Assembly (NCBI GenBank): GCA_002335605.1
Contig: BEDY01000001.1
Coordinates: 2,976,001 to 3,040,000 of the forward strand
Direction: 5' to 3'
DNA: 64,000 nucleotides
From: Prillingera fragicola
Lineage: Eukaryota; Basidiomycota; Tremellomycetes; Trichosporonales; Trichosporonaceae
Position numbers and translations under genes: made by a program. Under the pieces are notes generated by a model. It was not told the DNA's origin. It was given only the letters and a program-made list of their open reading frames with translations, and did no database searches. Positions 19,540-33,447 of the stretch are shown here, piece by piece; within the stretch, counting starts at the first letter, position 1; the number at the start of each line of letters is the position of its first letter.

Positions 19540-22500
19540 TTACATTGTGCCCTGTCGCGGGGTTGCGCGGCCAATGCCCATGCCGACACGTACGAGGGTC
19601 TCGATTGAGGCGCGACCATTTTCGAGCAGGTCGTCGTCCCACGTAACGCGTCCTCGCTCAAAGATGGTGACAATAGTCGAACCGCCAAAGGCAAACCAGC
19701 CTAGCTCGTCGCCGCGGTCGATCATCTGACCTTCTTTGACCGTCGTACCAATACTGCCAACCACTCGCCTGTCAGCACCACTCCGTACCACAGTACTCAC
19801 TCATGGCGCCGATCCAAACGGTCACGACCGTGCCAAAGTCTTCAGTCTCGATGGGTACAATCTTGCGCACGTTTTCGCCGTACACGTCGAGTGCAGTACG
19901 GATTGCCTGTGGGTTGACCGTGTAGTACTCGCCGTCAATCATGGTCATCTTGCCAACACGGCCGCGAACAGGCGAGTGAAAGCGGTGGTAGTCTTGCGGC
20001 GCAAGACGGAAAATGGCAAGAGCACCACCGTCAAACTTGTGCGCAATGTCACGGTAGACTGGGCCAATGAGCTTGGCAACGGTGAAGTCGCGGCCCTTGA
20101 TCCAGATGGACGTGGCTTCATTGACTGTCTCAAAGGCCATCATACGGCAGTCGGCGGCAGACACGAGGCGAGCACTGTTGTTGATGTCCTCGATGGGACG
20201 AGCCTCTGGCTTGAGCTTGCGATAGAAGAACTCGTTGAAAGTCTTGAACGATTCCAACGGGTCGCGAATCTCATTGACATCGAGGTTGTGGAATGCAATG
20301 AATGGCAGAATGTCGGCCGCCGAGGAGGGGGCGTCATATTTGATACCCTGTTTGACAGAAAGCGACTTGAGCAGCTTGCGCGCACGTGCACCGCCCATCT
20401 GCGAACGGGCTCCCTTGTACAGCACGCGAATGCCAACTCGAACGTACACCGCCATCTTCTCTTCCTGGAGTTGACCCGTGAGACGGTCTTGGACGAGAAT
20501 GTTGGCCGAGTTGGCGCCAAGCGAGTACGAGCCAATAGCAACCTTGTTGATCATCTTGGTAAGGCGTTTGCGTTGAGCCTGATTCGAGGTCACATAATTG
20601 GCGGCGACGATGCGGTCGACGCGGCCCCAGTCAGCCGAGGCGCAGATGGCAAGGTGCGTGATAATGTCTTGCTCTTTGCGCTTGCCGAGGCGAGGACGGT
20701 GGCAGAGTGGGCACTCTTTAATGTTGATGACGCGCTCAAACTCGTCCGAGACGTCGTCTGGGTCAGACTCGGAGGCACCAGAATCGGCGCGATGCACGCT
20801 GGGTGCGGCTGATCGGCCATCGGCGACAACTGTGATGGAGGGGGTAGCGGAGGGCGCATGGGATGAAGCGATAGATGGTGTAGGCAAAGGAGTGGCCGAC
20901 TTGTGTCCAGGCCAGCTAGCCTCGAGTTGGTCACTAAGCTCCTGACTGGGAATAGTGCTCTGGCCGTCGTGCGTCACCTTGCGCTTCTGATCGTGCGTCT
21001 TGGTGACTTCTGCCTCCAGGCACTGAACGACCTGATCGACTGTGAGCTCGTCCTTATCGACCGACTTGCCGAAGCGGGTAAAGTAGTCTTCGATCGTCTG
21101 GCCCGTGAGAGTCGAGCCAAGCGAGTCAAGCATGGAAGTGAGTTCCACGTACGACATGGCACCGGTGTCGTCGGCGTCATACTGCAGCATGTATTGGCGC
21201 CAGAAGCGTTGACGGAGGGCATCGTAAGGCTCAAACCTTGCGCGCACAGTGAGGGTAGGCGAGTGTCGAGACTCCCAGGACATGTTCTTGGCAGTGGTGA
21301 TCGGGAGCGTAAATTCTTTGCTAGAGTGACGGCCGTCCTCATCCTTGCCGTACAGACCCGTCTTCTCGTCCGGCTTGGGAGCATCGCTGAGAAGCTCGCT
21401 CAAGGGAAGGGTACAAGTGCCGACCATGTCGTTGCCAGAAATCTTATCCCAGTCCAGGACTGCCATCTGCACAGTAAAGGCGCTCTCATGCTCGTGCACG
21501 TGGAAGAGTAGCTTCTCCTCCCAGGCCGGGTTGAGCGAGTGGCGAATGACACGGGTACGGAATACCTTTTTGCCAAAGGAGATGACCACAAATGGGTCCA
21601 TGTCCCAGCCAACGCGGATAGCGTTCTTGAGCTTTGGAAGATCCTCGGCCTTCTGGATCTCCATAACGACGATACCGAGCACGCCTTCCGAGTTCTCGCG
21701 ACCGAAGTGATAGCCCTTGGACTTGCCCTTGCGCCGGAAAATGCGGCTGCGCTTGGTTCGGCGAGGCGAGACCGAAACAACGCCCGACAAAGGGGTTCCC
21801 TGCTCGACAAGGCTAGAGGCACTTGACTGGCGACTGAGACTGAGCTCGTCCTTGGTGCCGGGCACATCGAGCGATTCGTCCTTGTTCATCTGAGCCGCAA
21901 TCCGGGCGCCAGCGAGGTCAAGGGGGTTCTGATACATGGGCATAGGCGAATCGCGGAGCATGCCGTCGTCGTCGCCTTCGACAGCGTCCTCCATGTCCTC
22001 GTCAGAGCTAGACAGGCCGTCGTCGGCGAGCTCATAGTCTGTAATGTAGTCGACCTTTGGCTCTGCGCCTCCGGCCGGGCCCATGAAGCTTCCAGACACC
22101 ACCTGCAAGCCAGATGACTGACTCTCAGGCTTCATCGGGACAGTGCCAATACCCTCATACTGCAACGGGTCAGCGCACGTTAGATCATGGCCGACGTACC
22201 GCAGGGACACCCAAAACATCAAAGGGTGCGCCGACCTGTGCCCGCTGAAGGAGGGCAGCGTAGACCTTTGAGACCTTGCTCAGGGCAACTTCAGGCGAGG
22301 TGCCAGCTGGAGGCACGAAGCCAACTTGCAAGTTCACTGAGCCAGAGACTTGCTGCCGGCGACGCGTAGAGATGAGCGGGAATGGTCGGAGCTGGGTGAT
22401 CAGTGGCATGACACGTCGAGTCACTTACAGGGAGATTCTCGCTCCAAAGCACGGGAGATCCACCTTTGAACCATTGCTCTACGCCTACAAACGTTTCGCC

Positions 22501-23255
22501 CATGTACTCCTTGCGCATGAGATCCTGACTAGTGTCAGTGACGGAGACATGCGGTAACGATGCCTCGACCCACCTTGTCCCAGACGACGACCTCGAGGCC
22601 ACGTCCGCTCACCACGCCTGCGAGCGACAGGTAGAGGGGCATATCGAAGGTACTGTCCGCGGGGGGGAAGCTGGGGTTGAGCGACTTCTTGATCACTGGC
22701 GTCGTGTGGCGCGACATGGGGGGAAGCGTGAGCGACACAAAGCTAGGGGTGTGAGCATGGTGCGAGCGCCGATCATACCCACGGGTCACTGTACCCATTG
22801 CGGTCCTTTGCGATGAGATCCTTTGCCGAAGAGACGCGCACACGAAGCCAGGCGGCGGGCTCCTCGCCCTCGAGGGGCTTCTGAGGGCCGCGGACGGCCT
22901 GCGCGACTTGGGTCGCGTCGAGCGCCACGCTGGAGTGCTGGTGGTGGCGCCGGCGACGTGGGAAGCGGCGCTTCTTGCTTCCAGTGACTATTCCGTCATA
23001 CGTGGGTTCAGTGGAGGTCTGCGTCCCAGCGGCAGAACGGGGAACATCGCTTGACCCGTCATACTGAGTAGCTATGGTGCTGCTGCTGTTGGTGCGCGAG
23101 ACCGAGTGAATGGCCGAAGCAGCGAGCTTGAGTGGCTTAGCTGCGAGACGCTTGAGACGTGGCCCTTGCGCCGGTGCGGCAGCGCTTCCGTTGGACGGGT
23201 GCGAGGCCCTCCCTGCCGCCGCGTTGGCAGCCGAGGGGTCTGGGGTGGAGCCCAT
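19540..23255 (-). CDS. PSD2: phosphatidylserine decarboxylase, C2/EF-hand type (PSD2-like)
   Basis: Six exons: 23255-22784 with donor boundary at 22783, 22742-22574, 22524-22429, 22391-22200, 22159-19801, 19763-19540; 1170 aa. It opens with a basic, low-complexity N-terminus. First C2 domain about 133-250 (SAKDLIAKDRNGYSDP across an intron), second C2 about 465-565 (DLPKLKNAIRVGWDMDPFV). EF-hand loop DADDTGAMSYVE is near 636, and a CPLC...HLAIC zinc-finger-like motif near 790. The catalytic domain (about 880-1160) ends with the self-cleavage motif FGGST, whose Ser1125 becomes the pyruvoyl group. It makes phosphatidylethanolamine from phosphatidylserine on Golgi/endosome membranes. The last intron uses the unusual acceptor GAG, restoring GAMMVGSIG. 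Exon 1 spans 22783-23255. Confidence 0.92.
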
Positions 23256-24396
23256 CGGACTGGTGTCGAGCTGTGGGCAGGTGTAGCTGGTGTGCGGGTG
23301 GGGCGGTGTAGAGAGAGTGTCCACCTGGGTGCTAGGAGGGGAAGGGAGGTGTTACGAACAGTGTTCTGTTTACAGAGACACTGAGTAGTGAGGAGAGTAG
23401 CAGTAAAGTAGTAGTTGGTGGGCCGTGGCGTCGTGGTACACGGACGCGGTTCAAGTCTCCGTGTGGTGGCCGCCGGGAAAGCCAAACCTGTGCGGCGATC
23501 ACCACCATATGACCACATCTGGGTGGTCTGATCACACACTGATCGGTTCAGCCGTTGCTCCCGTTAGACTCCGTCATCGCTTCAGTCACTTTTGGGCGAC
23601 CGAGTGTGCAGTGCAGTGTGACTGTGCAGCAGCTCGCACCTAGCTGCCCTATGGGTGACGACGACACCTTTTGACAACAGAACCAAAGAAGTGCCGTCCC
23701 AGGGTTACGGGTATTGTGTGCACCCGCGACCAGTTCAGTCTCGAGCAGAGGACAGCGGTGCGCAGAGTGTGTGCATGCATGGAGAATAATCTGAAAACCA
23801 AGGCGTGTTCCCGGCAGGGCTATTCTTGTGCCAGGTGGTCATGGCGCCGAGCCAGTTCTTGCCATTGGACAGCGGCTGGTCAGGATCGTCAGGTTTGAAC
23901 CAATCCCTGACCGTTGCCGCACAGGCCGCAAGTGCAATGTTGGCTGGTGGCAGGTTATAGGAGACGATTGTCTGGCGCAACCCTAGACGGGTTGTTCGCA
24001 CATTGTCGTATAAATTTCTCGCCTTTTACTAGAAATCTCCGTGCGCGCGCAACACAACCGTCGTTCGAATTTGTTTCAATCCCTCTATCGAGGCAACCTT
24101 TTTGCGACCGAAGTGAACCTCCACTTGGTATCGGTCTCGGCCGCTTATCCCCACCTATCTCCATCCTGTGCGGCCGTACTTTCCCCGGGGGCAGCGCGGC
24201 ATCTGAGGATTGCGAGCCGGCAACTTGACTGCCGGGGTGTCGCTTGCTCCAAGGTCCACCCCACCGCCGGGCTGCCAAGTGAGACGAATACCGCGGATGC
24301 AGAGTCCATAACTCTCGGCCTCCTTGACATTGTCCATCGTTACTCACTTTTCCTTTCCACTCCCCCCACAAATTATTTTGATTCACAACCAAAATC
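23256..24396. other. divergent intergenic region, 1.14 kb
   Basis: Holds the promoters of the PS decarboxylase (-) and the peroxisomal carrier (+). Pyrimidine-rich leaders are seen at both ends (minus-strand CT-rich at 23280-23340, plus-strand at 24340-24390). A TATAAATTT motif is at about 24009-24017. No convincing gene was found. Confidence 0.4.
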
Positions 24397-25874
24397 ATGG
24401 CGACGCCTCAACTGCCTCTCACCCCCTTTGGCGCCGCGCTCGCGGGAGCCCTCGGCGCCGTATTCTCTAACGCGTTAGTCTTGCCCTTTCGGACTCTGTC
24501 GGCCCCACCAATGCCGACAGCTCCGTTATCGTTGGGGGTATCCAACTGACAGTGCCCAGCGCCGTGTACCCTCTTGACACTGTCAAGACTCGCCTCCAGG
24601 CTCTCTCCCCCCAGGAGATTGAAGCCGAGACCAGGCCCAAGGTCAGCAGGAATGCATCGCTGCCCGCTCGCCTAATTGGCAAGCTCAAGAGGTGGCAGAT
24701 GCTTTCGATGCTGGTGCGCATTATTCGCACCGAAGGTGTTGCCGGCGCCTTCAAGGGCTTCAGCGCGAACATGATCAACACGTTCTCGATGCGTGCGTAT
24801 GACTGCTCCCATCTCATCTGCTAGCCACATTTCACGCTTCTCTTCATGTTTTCCTCGGCGGCGGAGATGTCCGGACCGACGCCGTCGCGTTCACTCCCGG
24901 CCTCGGTTAATGCTCTCAACATCTTGGATGCTAGAGAGCCTTGCCTGGGGGCTACATGACACGTTCGGTCGGTATGCTCGCATCATTGCATAGCACTGCG
25001 CCTGCAATCGTCCACCGCCCCACCCGTTCCCTCTACCCCAGCGGCCAACTTCGGCTTTTGCTAAAAAGTGTTGCAATGACTGACGCGTTTCTACAGAGTT
25101 TGCCTACTTCTTCTTCCACACGTGGCTGCGTACGGCCGCGCTCAAGCGCACGAACACGTCGCTTTCGACCCCCGCCGAGCTTGGTCTCGGCGCCGCCGCT
25201 GGCGCGTTTGCCCAGATCTTTACCATTCCCGTGGCTGTCATTGCCACCCGCCAGCAGCTCTGGCTCCCGCCCGCCGGCGCAACAGGCAAGGCTGCTCGCG
25301 AGCCCAGCCTCTTCGAGACTGCCTCGGAGATTGTCCGCGACGGCGGCGTCACCGCCCTCTGGACCGGCCTCAAGCCTGGACTGGTCCTCACCGTCAACCC
25401 CGCCATTACCTATGGCGTGTTTGAGCGGGCCAAGTCGTGGGTCCTCTCGGGCCCTCGCGAGGGCGGCAAGCTCGCTATCGGCGAGGCCTTCTGGATTGGT
25501 GTCCTCAGCAAGACGCTCGCTACCGTCGTCACCTACCCCTACATCTTCGTACGTCATGACTGGCGGCACTTTAAGCGCGCTCCGTACTAACCCCGCAGGC
25601 CAAGGTTCGCCTCCAGGCAAAGGTCGACGACTCGCTCGACAGCGAGGGCAAGAAGCCTCGCCGCCCCACTGGTGCTATCAGCCTCCTCAGCCAGGTTTAC
25701 CGCGAGGAGGGCATCAAGGGCTGGTACCAGGGCATGGGTGCCCAGATCACCAAGGCGGTTCTTTGCCAGGGCATCCTCTTCGTGTCAAAGGACAAGTTTG
25801 AGGACCAGGCTCGTGTCATTCTTGCCACGATGGCTCGTCTCCAGGCCAAGCACATTACCGGTGCCAAGATCTAA
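24397..25874 (+). CDS. peroxisomal adenine-nucleotide carrier, PMP47/SLC25A17-like
   Basis: Four exons: 24397-24473, 24560-24792, 25097-25548, 25599-25874; 345 aa. Three mitochondrial-carrier repeats are visible. The first has the signature PLDTVKTRLQ, the second begins near AELGLGAAAGAFAQIFTIPVAV (degenerate signature), and the third has TYPYIFAKVRLQ created by the last splice. The phrase FAYFFFHTWLR after repeat 1 and the C-terminal layout resemble Pmp47/ANT1 of peroxisomes rather than inner-membrane carriers. Expected role: importing ATP into peroxisomes for fatty-acid activation. The family is clear, the peroxisomal assignment less so. Intron 2 is unusually long (304 nt). Confidence 0.8.
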
Positions 25875-26092
25875 AGCTTAGTCGTGTCAGATGTGTAGAT
25901 ATCTTGTATGCAGTTATGCAGCTCGTACGCGTGAAAAATTACATCCCGCATTCTCCGAGTTCGCTCGGCGCAGGTATCTACAAAAGAGAGGAAGCCAGAC
26001 GGCCAAGTGTGAGAGGGTAAGGGGGGAGGGGAGGGCATTAAATTCAGCACGCACGCGCTGGTTGTGGCTCCAATGCTGACAGCTCAAGTTGT
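25875..26092. other. convergent 3' flanks
   Basis: 218 bp between the carrier stop and the calcineurin stop. Nothing else seen. Confidence 0.4.
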
Positions 26093-28358
<2,266 letters not shown>

Positions 28359-28914
28359 GATGCGCTTGTTCGTTACGGTGTTGCTAGATGGGAGGACGTT
28401 CTGTGATGGGTCCAGGACAGTGGTATTGTTGCAGCCGATTCACCCGTGAATGAAGAGATGAAAGCCGTGCAGAATCCCCTGTTGGAAGAGAAGCAGAGGG
28501 AGGGAGAGAGTGGACGAACGAGTGAGAATGTACAAGTCAGCAAGCCCAAGCGCGGACAGGACACGCCAGCTGCTGCTGGCTGCAACCTGCATCCTCCTCG
28601 CCTCCGCCTTCGCGCGCCTCGCGCCTCCATCCCAGCCAGAGGCTCACGCGATGGGCAGTGCGGGATGACGGAACGCGCCACAAAGCGAATCAGAACCCTC
28701 TATGAGGTCATAACCCCGAATCGCCGTTCCTTCCAGCGGCACGCGGGCATTTGTACGCCCAGGGCACAGTGTTCCTGGCCACCTGGCGGCCAGCTGGCGG
28801 CGAGCCTGATCGCGGGGCCAGCGCACATGTCGTCGGCGCCGACGCACAAGCATTCTCGAGACTTCCTTGATCTGCCTTGCTTCAAGCTACTTCGGCATAC
28901 GACCATTCACCAAC
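28359..28914. promoter_or_regulatory. divergent promoter of calcineurin A and SRP19
   Basis: 556 bp between start codons. An imperfect palindromic stretch, CTGGCGGCCAGCTGGCGGCG, lies at about 28782-28802. No recognised operator. Confidence 0.4.
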
Positions 28915-30013
28915 ATGCCTACTGTCGAGGACTACTTTGACGACGACACCGACCTCCCGCTCCCCTCGAGCTCAAAGTCGTACATCCCTTCAACGGGACT
29001 CAAGGGAGCACTCCTCGAGGAGATTGGCGACGATGACATGGACCTTGACAAGATTGGAGAGCAGGGCCGTGGCGAGTACGGCGCCAACTCGCGTGCTCCT
29101 CCTCCCAGCACTGTCGACCTGAGCGACAATGCCAAGGGGAAGCTTGCTATGCGCGACGAGGAGCTGCGTCCCACTGCCCCTCAGCCGCCCCACCTCAACC
29201 CCAACACTCCCATGGGTGGCTTCATGGGTGACATGATGAAGCTCCAGGAGGTCGAGGAGGAGCGCCTGGCCAAGTTTAGGAAGGAGCTTGGCAACAATGT
29301 TGCCAGCGATCCCAGCACGTACAAGAAGTGAGTGATCCAGGAGTGTAAATGGTCTAATTGGCAGCTGGAACACTGTCTACCCTCTGTACTTTGACGCCAA
29401 GGTGTCCGTTAAGAATGGCCGCCGCGTTCCTCGCAAGTCGGCGCTCTGGTGGCCTCAGGCGACCCACATTGCGCGTGCGTGCTCGGCGCTTCAGCTTCGC
29501 AGCGTCCTCGAGCCCGAGAAGACGCATCCTGCCGACTGGGAGAACCCAGGCCGCGTCAAGGTTCAGTTCGAAAAGGACGGCAAGTTCTTGAACCCCGTTG
29601 TCAAGAACCGCACCCAGCTCTACACCCTTCTTGCCCAGCAGATGCAGAATGCCAACCCCAAGCTTGTTCCTCAGGAGGTTGTCAAGAAGGCTGCCGAGGA
29701 GCAGCCCGCCAAGCGCGCCCCCAAGGCCGCAGCCAAGGGCAAGGGTGGCAAGGGTGGCAAGGCCGCTGTTCCAGTCAAGAAGCCTGTTCGCCACGCTACC
29801 CGCCCTCCTCAACCTCCCCACCCGTTGCCTGTTCTGGACGAGCGCTACCCGGTCCACACGCCCCTTGCGCCTACTGGCGTGGCTCTCTCTGCCGTCAAGC
29901 GTGACCTTGAGAGCGAAAAAGAGAACAAGAAGAAGGGTATTGGCGGTCCCGACGAGGGCGGCGCCAAGCAGCCCAAGATGAAGCGTGTTGTCGTCCGCGG
30001 CGGCAAACGCTAG
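28915..30013 (+). CDS. SEC65: signal recognition particle subunit SRP19/Sec65
   Basis: Two exons, 28915-29327 and 29365-30013 (37-nt intron); 353 aa. An acidic N-terminal extension of about 135 residues is followed, just after the splice, by the SRP19 core: NWNTVYPLYFDAKVS, then GRRVPRKSALWWP, then LEPEKTHPADWENPGRVKV and the RTQLYTLLAQQM helix. The C-terminus is Lys/Ala/Gly-rich (KGKGGKGGKAAV) and ends in a basic KMKRVVVRGGKR tail, fitting RNA binding. It is longer than animal SRP19 (about 144 aa) but similar to yeast Sec65 in having extensions. It assembles SRP RNA with SRP54 for co-translational ER targeting. Confidence 0.9.
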
Positions 30014-30261
30014 TCGTCCTTGGATTACTGCCTCGACACAGTCGGGCACTCGCGCCATCTTTCCTCGCGGAGAGCTTGGCGCTGTTACAATTATGCATGA
30101 CCACCCATTGCCATTCTCCAAACCGAGCTATTCAGGTACAGTGTGTAAGTTGTTGGAGGAAGTGGAGCTGCTTGCAATTCAGGGGGTTGTCAGCGTCGTT
30201 CACAGGGACAGGTAACGGCGACACAGACCCCGGGCGTGGGACACGCAGGGGCTGACACTGA
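30014..30261. other. convergent 3' flanks
   Basis: 248 bp between SRP19 and the small orphan gene on the other strand. Nothing distinctive. Confidence 0.4.
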
Positions 30262-30828
30262 CTAGGGACCTCGGAGGCCGTTTGGCGCACTTGGCCCACC
30301 AGAACCATTCGGCCTTGGCTCGCCGTTCCCACTGGGCTGCGGTGTGAATTGAGCCCGCATGGGGTTTGCTTACGCTGCGTGCCCGCGGGACGGTGATGGT
30401 GAAGGGTGGGAGATTGGCGAGATAATCCACAGCGCGAGATACGGCATCCATCTGCGTTCCCAGCGTAGTGGCGAGGTTGGCTGGTCGCCCGAGCTGCCGG
30501 TACACTTCCCACGTGGACTGGAGCTGGCCCACGGCATCACGGACAGCTGCGATATCCTCTGGGCGATGAGCGGCGACCTTGATGTTCTCGTACGCTTGGT
30601 CCTGCGTACGGCTTGCTGCCCCCGCGAGCGAAGGTAGCGGGGCCGAGGTGCTCGTAGCCGCACCTCGGGTCGAGTTGAAGAGGTCTGGGTGTCAGGGGGC
30701 CCAAAAGAGTACTTACTATTGACGCGCGTTCGATTCTTCTTGCCGGAAGCTGTAGGGTGAGTGGGAGCTGCCGAGAGTGGCTTACTGCTTTGGTCACCGG
30801 GGCTCGAAATCCTAGTGAGCCTGTTCAT
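30262..30828 (-). CDS. small orphan helical protein, four exons
   Basis: Four exons: 30828-30786, 30749-30717, 30684-30374, 30336-30262 (introns 36, 32 and 37 nt), 153 aa; the frame closes exactly. The N-terminus is basic (SGKKNRTRVNNLF). A central helical region with coiled-coil character covers about residues 55-120 (QDQAYENIKVAAHR, AAVRDAVGQLQSTWEVYRQL, MDAVSRAVDYLANL). The C-terminal tail is Gly/Pro/Asn-rich. No family is recognised. Size and helix pattern would suit a small complex subunit, but this is speculation. The clean splice signals argue it is real. Confidence 0.65.
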
Positions 30829-31673
30829 GCCACTGGAGCACCGATTGTCGGTAAGATCGCAAACTCTGGATTGGCACGGAACACAGGTGTGAGCGACAAG
30901 TCAATCAAGAATGTGGCCGACTTGTTCAAGATCGTGCGACTTTGCCTAGAATCCTCAAGTGGATGAGTCTGTGGATTCATCTGAAACGTTGTGGGCATGC
31001 GCGCCCCACTGTTACGTGTCGGTTCGCCATGTTGCCGTCAAACAATTCGCCAAGCAGGTGGGGATGGGTCCTCCCTGAGAGACATGATAGCCTGATGTGC
31101 AGAGCACTCACACAGAAAGACGTTCCTACGGAATCTGAGATGCAGCTACAATATCTGGCGCGTCTGGGTCTCCCAACCCTAGGGTCAGAGGCGGCGCAAT
31201 TCGACACGCGACATGTTGTTCGGAAAGAGAGACAGGGAAATATCGACTCGCCTCTCTTGGAGGGTGAACTTCCCAGGATCCCAGGAAGAAGTGCTGGGTG
31301 GAATTTGGCACTTTAGAAACAGTGAATTGAATGGAAGCAGCTGCCTATAGAGTCGGCAAAGTTGATGGGATGGGCTGTGGTGAACGGCTGCTATGCCTGT
31401 TAATTTGGTTGATGACGTAACACTCCTGCAATTACCCAGTGTTTATCAATTCGTACCTAGCCATCCCTCCATCCCAGCGTACCAGCGAACGCCGTGTCCT
31501 AGAATTCTGGAATCGGACCTAGAATCTGGACCTATCGATTCATGTCGGGGGAGCTGCAGCGGGGTGTGCGCCAGCGTGCAGAGATTGAGAGATCCGACGC
31601 TGCGTTCCATGCACTCACTGCGCGTTGACATGAATTCTGCAACGCCAATGTGTGTCAGCTAGAACCAGAATAG

Positions 31674-31702
31674 GCCTAATTCAAGTGCGTTCTGAATTAG
31701 GC
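31674..31702. repeat. perfect 9-bp inverted repeat with 11-nt spacer
   Basis: GCCTAATTC at 31674-31682 and its exact complement GAATTAGGC at 31694-31702. It could form a hairpin or bind a dimeric factor. Lies about 365 bp upstream of VTC1. Confidence 0.6.
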
Positions 31703-31822
31703 ATGCGGTGATGGCTTGATGCCTATTGTTCCGATGTTTTGAACTTAGGCGTGCTGGAACCAGGGTTTATCCGCGGCAGGGTGCCTGGATTTGCAGATGA
31801 GATGAGTGGCCCGTTGTCACAC

Positions 31823-31830
31823 GCACGTGC
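31823..31830. promoter_or_regulatory. GCACGTGC E-box, candidate Pho4 site upstream of VTC1
   Basis: The palindrome GCACGTGC is 236 bp before the VTC1 ATG. Pho4-type bHLH factors bind CACGTG with flanking G/C, and VTC genes are phosphate-regulated in yeasts. Assignment to Pho4 is inference, because other bHLH factors bind the same core. Confidence 0.4.
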
Positions 31831-32066
31831 GATCGTCACTGGCAGCTCTGGACAGCCACCCTGTTGCTGTTACCAGAGATAGCATCCATGCTCTCTCATC
31901 CTCAAACTATTCTCTCAAACTTTCGTAAACCACTCTTTCTCTGCCACTCGCTTGAATCACTGCATTCAAGGCTCTAATCCAACAACACCGCTACACCGGC
32001 TCCATTAGCCTTGCCATCACTCACTCGTACCTTGGTTCATTCACACACAACCACTCCACTTGCACA

Positions 32067-32887
32067 ATGTCGACCCAGCCCCTCCTCCAGCGCACCGCAA
32101 AGAAGGTTTGTTTCTAGATTGGTGGACCAAGATTGTGAATCATTGAGCTGACCTCGCTTTCCTCACCTATTGATGCTGTGTTTACTCCTGCGGCATTCAC
32201 CATTCACATCCCCAATGGCACTTCCGGCTCTCACCGTTGTCCCATCAGCGCATCGCCCTTCCCGTCCGTGTCGAGCCCAAAGTCTTCTTCGCCAATGAGT
32301 ACGTTATTTTAGACAGACGAGGTGCAGCTGCGCAGCTCCGAGGTGTCGATGTTTGGCCGCTGATCACACCACAGGCGTACCTTCCTCTCGTGGCTCCACT
32401 TTGCCGTCGTCCTCGGCGGTCTCGCCGTTGGTCTCCTCAACTTTGGTGACAAGGTGAGTTTCTGAGCGCCGTTGCATGGGCTGGTGGGAGAACGAGTACT
32501 AACCCCGCAGGTTGGCAAGATCTCGGCTGCCATGTACACTGTTATTGGTGAGCCACAGCGAAACGTTGTCGCTTGAGCAGTACTAACTATGTCATAGCCA
32601 TCGGTGTAATGGTCTATGCTCTCACAGTGTACCAGCGTCGTGCAAAGGCAATTCGTGAGCGTTCCGGCGCTCCCTACGACGACCGTCTTGGTCCTGTGAG
32701 TTTGGCTGCCAGAAGGAATATTTGACTTGAGCTAACTTATTCAGACCGTTCTTTGCGTCTTCCTTCTCGGTACGTAACTGGCACAAGAGCGACATTTGCC
32801 CTACTCTCTGTGCGTCATACTGACTCTGCAGCCGCTATCACCACCAACTTCATCCTCCGTGCCGTCTACCCGGACGACGACGAGTAA
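32067..32887 (+). CDS. VTC1: vacuolar transporter chaperone subunit Vtc1
   Basis: Seven exons: 32067-32105, 32249-32298, 32375-32453, 32511-32547, 32598-32695, 32745-32769, 32832-32887; 127 aa, the normal Vtc1 size. The product is the DUF202-type membrane domain alone: [19 protein letters not shown] is the family hallmark entering TM1. Two more hydrophobic helices follow ([18 protein letters not shown] and [17 protein letters not shown]), with the conserved basic loop [13 protein letters not shown] between them and an acidic end YPDDDE. It is part of the VTC polyphosphate polymerase complex, forming the channel that moves polyphosphate into the vacuole. Six introns in 381 coding bases is a high density even here; one exon has only 25 nt. 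Confidence 0.93.
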
Positions 32888-33447
32888 ATGCAAGACTAGC
32901 CTTAGCCGCATGCCCACTGCCCTGCAGTAGTAGGCGCAGGGGATGCTTTGACGAGGGGCAGGGAGCGTGGGGATGAGGGGGCTCTGCACGGGGAGGGCTC
33001 ACCACGTGGAGGGCACACCACACGGAGAGAGGTGGGCTGTTGGGCCGCTCGTGATGTTTGGCGGACTCAGTACAAGTTGAGCGTGCGCTTGCATGCGAAT
33101 ATAGGTATTCAGGCTCGGTGACCCTTTTTGCACTTCATTTCGTTTCATGCCCAAACCTGTTGCCTGTTGCAGCTGTGCAGCTCGCTGTATCATGTAGTGA
33201 CCTGCGGACCACTTGGATGAGTGTGATCCAACATTACCTGCCACTATCGGAAAGTATGACGTGGCTTGGGACGGTCTCCAGGGCTGAGCCATCCGTGACG
33301 CTGCCTGGCTGGCTGGGCGCGTGTCCCTAAGTCGAGTCCAGGCTGGCTGGGTTGCGCGCGCATTCCTCACCGCTGGTCGTCATCTCCTTTGTGCAACTAC
33401 ACCTCAACTTCCTCTTATCCGTTTACAAACTTTCTAGACTACACATC
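32888..33447. other. intergenic between VTC1 and profilin
   Basis: 560 bp. G-rich stretch at 32935-33010 (repeated GGGGAGGG, ACCACGTGGAGGGCACACCACACGG) in the VTC1 3' flank, and a pyrimidine-rich profilin leader at 33370-33445. No gene seen. Confidence 0.4.

Larger units (their letters stand above)
30829..32066. promoter_or_regulatory. upstream region of VTC1, 1.24 kb
   Basis: No coding frame. It contains a 9-bp perfect inverted repeat (31674-31702) embedded in further AGGC/GAAC half-sites (31660-31760), and a GCACGTGC E-box (31823-31830). From 31880 a CT-rich leader (CATCCTCAAACTATTCTCTC) runs to the VTC1 start. Confidence 0.45.
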
